IMG/VR virus record: IMGVR_UViG_3300023442_000006
Location: 1-39,915 of that record
Origin: a virus
DNA length: 39,915 bases
Direction: 5' to 3' (one strand)
The notes under the pieces: generated by a model
What the model saw: the letters and a program-made list of their open reading frames with translations, nothing else
What the model was told of the DNA's origin: nothing
The model's database searches: none
Position numbers and translations under genes: made by a program
In this document: piece by piece, positions 6,999-14,000 of the stretch
Numbering within the stretch: position 1 is the stretch's first letter
Layout: every line of letters starts with the position of its first letter

Positions 6999-7316
6999 TC
7001 AGAGTTCGTACATGCCCTTTACCAACAGAGGGAAGGCGTCTCCGAACAGAACCAGGGACGGGCTGGTAACTTTGGGGCGGATGACCCACAACCCGGACTG
7101 GTCCAAGTCACCGGAGGCAAGGGTGTAAGAGATGGAAGAGTGACCTTCTGCTACTTCTAGGACAGATGCCGACCAGGAGACGGTTGTCCCATCCGGCTTC
7201 TGCGCTTCGTAGGAAACCGACATCCCGCCGATGGCCGACAGATCAAGGCGTAGGTCTTTCCTGATTTCCCGACCGTACTCCCCGAGGGCGAAGGTGAGCG
7301 GAGCGGCTTCAGCCAT
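6999..7316 (-). CDS. Small Ig-like/beta-sandwich phage protein, 105 aa
   Basis: The pattern APLTFALGEYGREIRKDLRL, then a GG, VSYEAQKPDGTTVSW, SYTLASGDLDQSGLW and IRPKV is that of small beta-sandwich phage proteins related to the N-terminal domain of baseplate-upper-protein (BppU) families. These contain a KPDGT segment and a GDL..xGxW turn. They are structural or receptor-side accessory proteins. The frame is open to 7367, but the ATG at 7316 has AAAGGAG before it. It follows the lysis-type cluster and precedes the recombination promoter. Virion attachment is inferred. Confidence 0.6.
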   Translation of the reverse strand: MAEAAPLTFALGEYGREIRKDLRLDLSAIGGMSVSYEAQKPDGTTVSWSASVLEVAEGHSSISYTLASGDLDQSGLWVIRPKVTSPSLVLFGDAFPLLVKGMYEL

Positions 7317-7369
7317 GATTCGGAAGTCTCCTTTGGGGTACTTGCTGGTCCCAGGGCCAAGGGGCACGG

Positions 7370-7840
7370 CTACAGGACATCGAAGAACTGTTCCACCAGC
7401 ATCCCGATGAGGATCAGGGCGGCGGCGGTCAGGGTGTGTTTGGTCACGACCAGGAGGAGGTCAGCTTTGAGGTTCGTCATTTCTTTGCGTGCGACTGATG
7501 ATTTTGCGAGTAGCTTGGCCGCCTCCGAAGGAAAGGAGACAGGCGAGGAGGCCAATTGCGAGAGCTTCTCGGCCTTTTTGCTTCGAGGGCGCGCCCCGAA
7601 CAGGAAGAGAGCCAACGCCCCCGCCAGAATCGACCGAGACCAGTCCTTCGGCTCCCCATTGGGCGAGTTTGGCCCCTCCGGGGACGGCAACGGCTCCGGC
7701 TGGACCCGCGAGGAGGAAACCGGCTCCTGCTTCGATGGTGAAGCGGGCGGCTTCGCCGGCGGCGGAACGGATCTGGCTTGCGGAACAGCCCCACAGGAGA
7801 AGCACCAGGAGGCCAGGAGAAAGGCGCAGAGCCATTTCAT
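7370..7840 (-). CDS. Alternative overlapping frame: lipoprotein-like start and C-terminal membrane helix
   Basis: This frame (156 aa from ATG 7840) begins with a signal-peptide-like MKWLCAFLLASWCFSC, runs through Pro/Ser-rich sequence, has a hydrophobic segment near SILAGALALFLFGA and ends in a membrane helix (HTLTAAALILIGMLVEQFF). It overlaps the 7461-7835 gene out of frame. The Pro/Ser/Lys-rich middle looks like an out-of-frame reading of that gene. The end looks genuine and may be its own 36-aa gene from ATG 7480. A full nested pair would recall Rz/Rz1 spanins. It starts two bases after the holin-like stop. Confidence 0.4.
   Translation of the reverse strand: MKWLCAFLLASWCFSCGAVPQARSVPPPAKPPASPSKQEPVSSSRVQPEPLPSPEGPNSPNGEPKDWSRSILAGALALFLFGARPRSKKAEKLSQLASSPVSFPSEAAKLLAKSSVARKEMTNLKADLLLVVTKHTLTAAALILIGMLVEQFFDVL
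7461..7835 (-). CDS. Predicted phage lipoprotein, 124 aa
   Basis: The N-terminus MALRLSPGLLVLLLWGCSAS is a clear lipoprotein signal peptide with cleavage before C17. It continues with SASQIRSAAGEAARF and Ala/Gly-rich stretches, and a second hydrophobic segment near residues 90-105 (EALAIGLLACLLSFGG). Small lipoproteins with a GCSASQIR-like start often follow holins in phages. Its composition (Ala, Gly, Val, Leu) and G/C-ending codons look more like true coding than the overlapping frame from 7840. A role in lysis or in the outer envelope is inferred from position only. The start lies just after the holin-like stop at 7843. Confidence 0.5.
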   Translation of the reverse strand: MALRLSPGLLVLLLWGCSASQIRSAAGEAARFTIEAGAGFLLAGPAGAVAVPGGAKLAQWGAEGLVSVDSGGGVGSLPVRGAPSKQKGREALAIGLLACLLSFGGGQATRKIISRTQRNDEPQS

Positions 7841-7842
7841 AC

Positions 7843-8031
7843 CTACATGGTACGGACCGACTGGATCAGCCCGAGAACGGCCTCCAGGGCCGTTGGAAGA
7901 AGAAGGAGAAAGATCACCTTCAGCCACACACCATGCTTGATGGCCTGCTCGACCAGTCCGGGATGACCATTCCCGAAGACCGTCTTTTCCATTCTACGAA
8001 GTCGCATTTCAAGGTTCTCCTGGTTCGTCAT
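7843..8031 (-). CDS. Holin-like small membrane protein, 62 aa
   Basis: A charged helical N-terminus (MTNQENLEMRLRRMEKTVFG) leads through NGHPGLVEQAIKHG to one transmembrane helix (KVIFLLLLPTALEAVLGLI). This resembles small phage holin or haemolysin-XhlA-like proteins, which have a short coiled coil before a single span. The frame is open to 8049. I prefer ATG 8031 because it overlaps the giant gene's TGA (8028-8030) as ATGA and has AGGAG upstream. Lysis function is inferred; no endolysin gene is recognised nearby. Confidence 0.6.
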   Translation of the reverse strand: MTNQENLEMRLRRMEKTVFGNGHPGLVEQAIKHGVWLKVIFLLLLPTALEAVLGLIQSVRTM

Positions 8032-11000
8032 TCGTTCGTCTCCTGCCATTGGCGAACAGCGCCGTAGAACCCCTTGAGGACATCCGGCGTCACTTTGAGG
8101 GTTCCGTTCGGGTAAAGGTACCAGTCTGGATCGTTGGCCCCCAGCAGGTAGAAGGCCTGCCTGAGTTCCTTTCGGTCGTAGCCTGGAATGAGTTTGGTTG
8201 CGATTCTCACCATGCCGTTCTTGTCTCCACCGGTGAGGATCTGGCGAACACTTGCGGGGAATTCGTACAGGATGGTCCGGCGCTGAAGGGAGTCGAAATC
8301 GGGCAGGATTCCGTACTTCTGGCTCATGGCGACCGCCTTCTGAACATCCGCAGGATCGTCAGAAGTGATCAGCCTGTTGAACGAGAGACGGCGATTCGCC
8401 CCCAGCGTGGACTCTGCGTAGGCCGAGTCCCGAGCATCCCATTGTTGCTTCTCTTCCACAGGAACACCGGGGACAAAGGCCCCCTCGATCAAGTGGAGCT
8501 TGGTCGTCTTGAAGTTCGCTTGCGGGCCTCGACGGAGCAACACCTTCCCGTCTCCGACATCCTCAGCGGTCAACATATCGTGGATCCACCGGCCCGTGCG
8601 TGTGAGGATCGAGTTCATGTTCTGATTGTAGAAATCAGTGATGGCGTACTCTTGTCCGTTCAGGCGGTCCAGCATGGCTTTACCGGCCTCGAATGCTACT
8701 TTCCCTTGAACGGGAAGGGCCTCGAAAGGACCGGTCAGCCCATAGATCGGGGCATGGAACATGGCCTTGATCGGTCCGTTCTTCTCCTCCACCCATCCCG
8801 GAGTGCCGATCACATCGTTGATGCTGGCGGAGACCTGGAACGACGGGTCGCGTCCGATCCACTTCCGCGAAATCTCCTTGATGAGGGCCCCCATGATGAT
8901 GAACCTCGCCAGCCTGGCGGAGTTGTGGAAGTTCTCATACTTGTAACGCTTGGCGAGGATGGCATGGTAGACCTTCTTTTCCTCCGTGGTCATGGAAGTC
9001 CCGCGCAATAGGGATGCCGGCGTCTTGCCGAGCTTCTTGTAGACCTCAGCTTTGACCATCTCCGCGCCCTGGGAGTAGCCTCGGAATGCCTGTCGAGCCA
9101 GGGAAAGCCCATATCTGCGGAGCATGAGGAAGGGATACCCTAGCGGGTGATCGACCATTGCCGGAGCAGCATAGGTGCCCATATCGAACTGTGTCCGGGC
9201 AACCACTTCCCTACCGAAGTCAATCGCTTCTTGCTTGGACGCACCGGCGGCCTCTGCCATGCGGTAGCCACCAAGGAAAGAGGCAACCCGAATGAATCCT
9301 TCCGATCCTCGGAACAGAGAGAAGGAGACCTTGTTGGCCCCGACCTGGATCTTCTGCTTGAGGGACCGTGGTCTCCCCAGCCCCCGTTCGCCCTCCGACG
9401 CGAACCCCACAAGGGATTCCAGATGCGGGGCAGCTTCACGAATGATCCTGAAATAGTGATAGGCAACACGATCGCTCCGGTCCGGCCCCTTGCGCAGAAT
9501 CTTCGCAGCGAGAGCAAGGCCACTCATGGCGTGGGACACCCCAACCTCGCTCGCAAGCTGGTGGATCCCAAACATGACATTGACCACGCCCGCCTTCGGA
9601 TAGAGAGCGCCAATATAGGCATGGTACTCCGCTTCGGTCAGGATCCTGGTTCCTGCCTGGATCCTCTTCATCACCTTGCCGTAATCGGGGTGATGGCCCA
9701 GGGATCGACGGACCCACTTCTCCATGTATTCCAGGTTCTCGTAGGCTCTCGCCGGATCGGTCGATGCCTGGATCACTCCTCCGCTACGATAGAAGAAGTC
9801 CCTCGGGGTGAAGGGGTTATCCACTCCTTCCGCCTTCGCCGTTTTCTTGTTCCGGTACACGACGAAGACCTCTCCGGTACTCGCATCCTTGACCTTGATG
9901 GAAAGGATCCTCTGGCCGTCCTTGGAGTAGGTTCTGCTTCCAGGAATGACGAACACCCGCTTGGTCATCCCCTCGCCCTCACGCAGCTTCAGAGCCATGT
10001 CAAGGCGTTGCCCACGGTTCAGACGATGCCAGGACACGTCCAGGTCCGTTAGCCTCGTGGCACGCCCCCAGGTGCCGTAGAGAGTGTCGTAGCCCATGTC
10101 CAGAACCTTGTCTGCGGCAACCTTCATTTCCGCAGCGGGGATGTAAATGTCTAAGGCACGGTGAAGGTTGAGAGACCATCCCATCCGCCCTTTTCGGCGG
10201 AGGAGACTGGGATGGAATGCCCCCTTGGGGATGTCTTCCTGGACCACCGCAGGAAGCCTCTTGTGGTCGTCAGCGAAGTGTTCCGGTCCAGAGTCCCATA
10301 GGTGCGGAAAGTAATCGTCGAAGCCCCACTTCCGACCAGTGTTCGGATCTCGAAGCTGGTCCAGAAGGTTGAGCTGGCTTTGGCGAAACTCCGCCTGTTC
10401 GTCGTAAAGGTCTGCCTTCTCGGGATCCTTCTCCCGGACTCTATCGGCCTTCTTGGTCAGACGTTCTACTTCCGCCTGGAAGAACGCCCGATCATGCCGG
10501 TGAATGTGGTCGAACATCCGCTTTCGGAACCTGGACCAGATCACCTTCACTTGGTCGTAGATCTTCTTCTCCTTCTCGTTCAGAACGGAAACCATCGAGG
10601 TCTTGGGGTGAAGACCTTCGATCTCCCCGCCCTTCTTGACGGCATCCGCGGAGGCATTCCAGTCCCCAACCGTCCCCCCATCAAGGGCAAGGGCGATTCT
10701 CCAGGCTTCCTTGCTGTTCTCCTTGATGCGATTCAAGGGTGCGTTGGCGGCTCCCTCTCCCCCATAACGGACCCTCTGGAACCAGGTCCGGCCCCATAGC
10801 TTCCGCTGGTAGAGGTCCACACGCTTGCGGATCTCCGTCATCTGCCTGCGCATATAGGAATAGAGACGGGGATGGATGGAATAGAACGGAAGTTCTGCGG
10901 CCTTGGCGAAGAACCCGCGAGGAACCCGCGTCGAGTGGCTTTCGTAGGCTCTCCGAACGGTCTCGTAGTCAGGAAGAATGAGACTTCTCAACCAGTGCTT

Positions 11001-14000
11001 CCAACTCAAATCACTGGGAGCCGCCTCAAGGATGGCCTTGGCAATTGCGGAATCTTGTTCTCGCTGCTCCTTCTCCTTGACCGCACGAACAGGGTTTCCT
11101 TTGGGCGCGATACCTGCCCCTTCATCGAGTTCCTGAGCCTGGGCGCGGGCAATCGCAGCCCGGACCCTGAGATTGGCCGACTTCGCCGGATCGCTTTCGT
11201 TCCTCGCAGCTTCTTCCAGTCGTTCGTATTCATTGGAAAGACTGTCGTAGGTTCTGGCGTGAGCCATGAACAGAGTCTCCACCTTGGCGTCCCGGTTCAT
11301 GGTTGTTACGGAGGGCTCCCCAGTGGGTCCGATAGGAGGACCGCCAACGGCAGCCATCATCTTGTCGAAGATCACCTTGGCACTCGGGTCAATACCCTTT
11401 TTCAAAAAATAAAGAGGATATACGACCTTTGCGAAGATCGCCTTGATCTTCTCGAACAAGGATGCCACTTCCTTAGTAGGTGCTTCTCCCTTGCGGAGAT
11501 AGCGTTCCCATGACAATGCCGCCTTCTCTTCGCCTTTCCCCGTCCACTTTGGCGACTTGCCATTCATGGCTTTCTTGAAGGACTGATATTCCTCCTCCGT
11601 AATACCGATCCGTTCCCGAAACTTATTGCTTGTCCCGTCATCCGAGAAATACACACTATGAAGAACATGGTAGATCTCATGGAATCCGATTGCTCCACTA
11701 TCCTTGGCATATTTCATTCCCATGACAATCGCCCACTTCTTCGGCGATCCAGAATAGTTGATATACGAAGTATTGCCTAAAACATCTTGATCGGAAGTAT
11801 CGCTATCCTCGCCCACCAGCACGAACACCCTTTCCGTGTTTGGATGGAGCTTGGAGAGAATCTTGTAAATCAGCTTGGTCTCATCCTCGGGACGGCCAAA
11901 TGTTTCAGCCAACCGCTTCACGGAAACCCGGTAAATCTTCCCGTTTTTCTTGAAGGAATGAATCTTTTTGAGAAAATTAGGAACCTTTTTCAGGTTTACT
12001 TCCAACGCATTCTTTTCCTCCGTCGTCTTGGCCTCACCGTGGACCAGGTCAATGACCTTCTTGATCGTCTCTTTGTTGAGGTCTCCGATGAATTCGCCCG
12101 GCTTGAATGAAGACTCGTCCGGGACGGGCTGATTGAACAATTCCCCAGGGCCTTGCTGCTCAATATCATCGCCGAACAGTCCACCCTGCCGAGGATTCTC
12201 TTCGTATTTCTTGAGAGTGTGTCCAATCTCACCTGAGAAGAAGCTTCCCTCCAGAGCCCGCAGGCGCGAAAGCTCTTCATCCGGGATGTCAATGAGCCCA
12301 TTCTCCGCCTGGAAAAGGCGCAGTCTGCGCCCCGCCCTCTCTGCGAGATCCTTCGCCGACTGAACAAGTCGAATCTCGCTTGCCGTCTTCGGATTGGAAT
12401 AGAGTTTACTAATGGACTCCAGCTTCGACTTTTCCTTCTGGAGGTTTTCCAGAAGGTTGGAGTACTCCTCGGCCACTTGGAATGATTTCTTGGCAATCTC
12501 CTCTGGCGTCATCTTCATATAACCAAACCCAGTGATATAATCCTGCTTGTACTTGTTTTGGATGGCTTTGTAGGTGTTCTGAATATTCTCGATGTAAGCC
12601 TTGAACTGGCTTACACTCATATCCTTGATTTTGTCGAAATTGCTGACCAGGTACCGCTGAATCGGCGAGGTGTCGTAATAATACTCGTCCTCCGTTCCCT
12701 TGACCTTCTTCTTGATCGCCCACAGATTCTTGAACTCTCGGAACGAAAAGGCAATCGTCTGAATCTTCTCCGAACCAAGCTCTTCCGCCATTGCCAATAC
12801 GGACTTGGGAAGCTTTGAAAGAGCGAGGATGTGGGCTACCTTTTCCGGGGTACCATTGATCTTCTTGGCGATAGCAACATTCGTCAACCCTCTTTCCTTG
12901 AGAGCGACGACGGTATCAACAAGGTCGAACTTGGAAAGTTGCTTCCTTCCGGTATTGGTCTTGAGAGCGAGATCAGAGGCAACCTTCTCGACATCTTCTT
13001 TGGAGACTCCCTTTTCCGCCCGAATTACCCGCACCAGGATCTTCCCTTCCGGGGTATCCGGTGATCCGTGTAGCCCGAGAGCCCTGGCTCTCCGGTGATG
13101 CCCAGCCACGACGACAAACTTTCCGTTCTCTTCCAGGGCAATGATCGGATCAGCCAAATAAGCGGAATCATCCCACGGCTTCTTGAAGATGTCGTGTTCG
13201 GGGTTGACCTGATTTTTTTCGTCTTTGATGTCTCTCCGTTCTCTCTGGAAGCGGCTGGCATCGACAACCAGGTCTTCAGGATCGACCATTTCAGCCGTCA
13301 GCTTGACTCCGGGAAGGAGTTCGGCCTCGGCCTGCTCCGATTTCTTGGTCTCCTTGTTGCTCTTCTTCTTCTTCTTGGGCTTGGGTGCCGGGGTGGGCTT
13401 CTCCTCCTCCTTCTTCGTCTCAGGCTCCTTCGGCTCCTCCTTCTTCGGCTTCGGCGCGGGCTTTTCTTCCTTCGGCTTCTCAGCCTTCTCCGGTTTCTGC
13501 TTAGGTTCCGGTTTGGGTTCCGGTTTCTTCTCCGGCTCGTTCTCCTTGGCTCCTTCCGGGGCCTTGGGGGGCGGTCCTCCGCCACCCTTGCCAGGGGCAG
13601 TGCCACCATCTTCCGGGGGCTCAGGGCCTTCCTTGGGCGGTTCAGGGGGCGGCTCTTCCCCCTTGTCCAGCACCTTCGCCATGACCAATTCAGAGATCGT
13701 GAGATTGGTCTCCCGACCAGACGGTCCCTTGACTCGAAGGAGGTTTCCATTCCGGCCAATCACCGTCACGCGAGTACCACCACGGGTCAATTCGATCACG
13801 TCTCCCGGTCGAAGCTGATCCAGGATGTCCGCAACCTGGCTCCATAAGCGGTCGATCAAGGGATCGTCACCGTAGTAGTAAGACGATCCTCTTTCTCTGG
13901 CGTATTCCTTTTCCCTGTCCTCGGCTTCCCGTGCTCTTCTACCGGCCAATTTCAGGTCCGGCAGACCTTCCCGGTCTCCTTCTGCGAAACCAGACGCCCG

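Noticed and set aside
13225-13847. Plus-strand ORFs rich in Leu/Ser/Phe opposite the giant gene
   Set aside because: They are antisense readings of the Pro/Glu/Lys linker of the giant protein; low complexity, no ribosome site.
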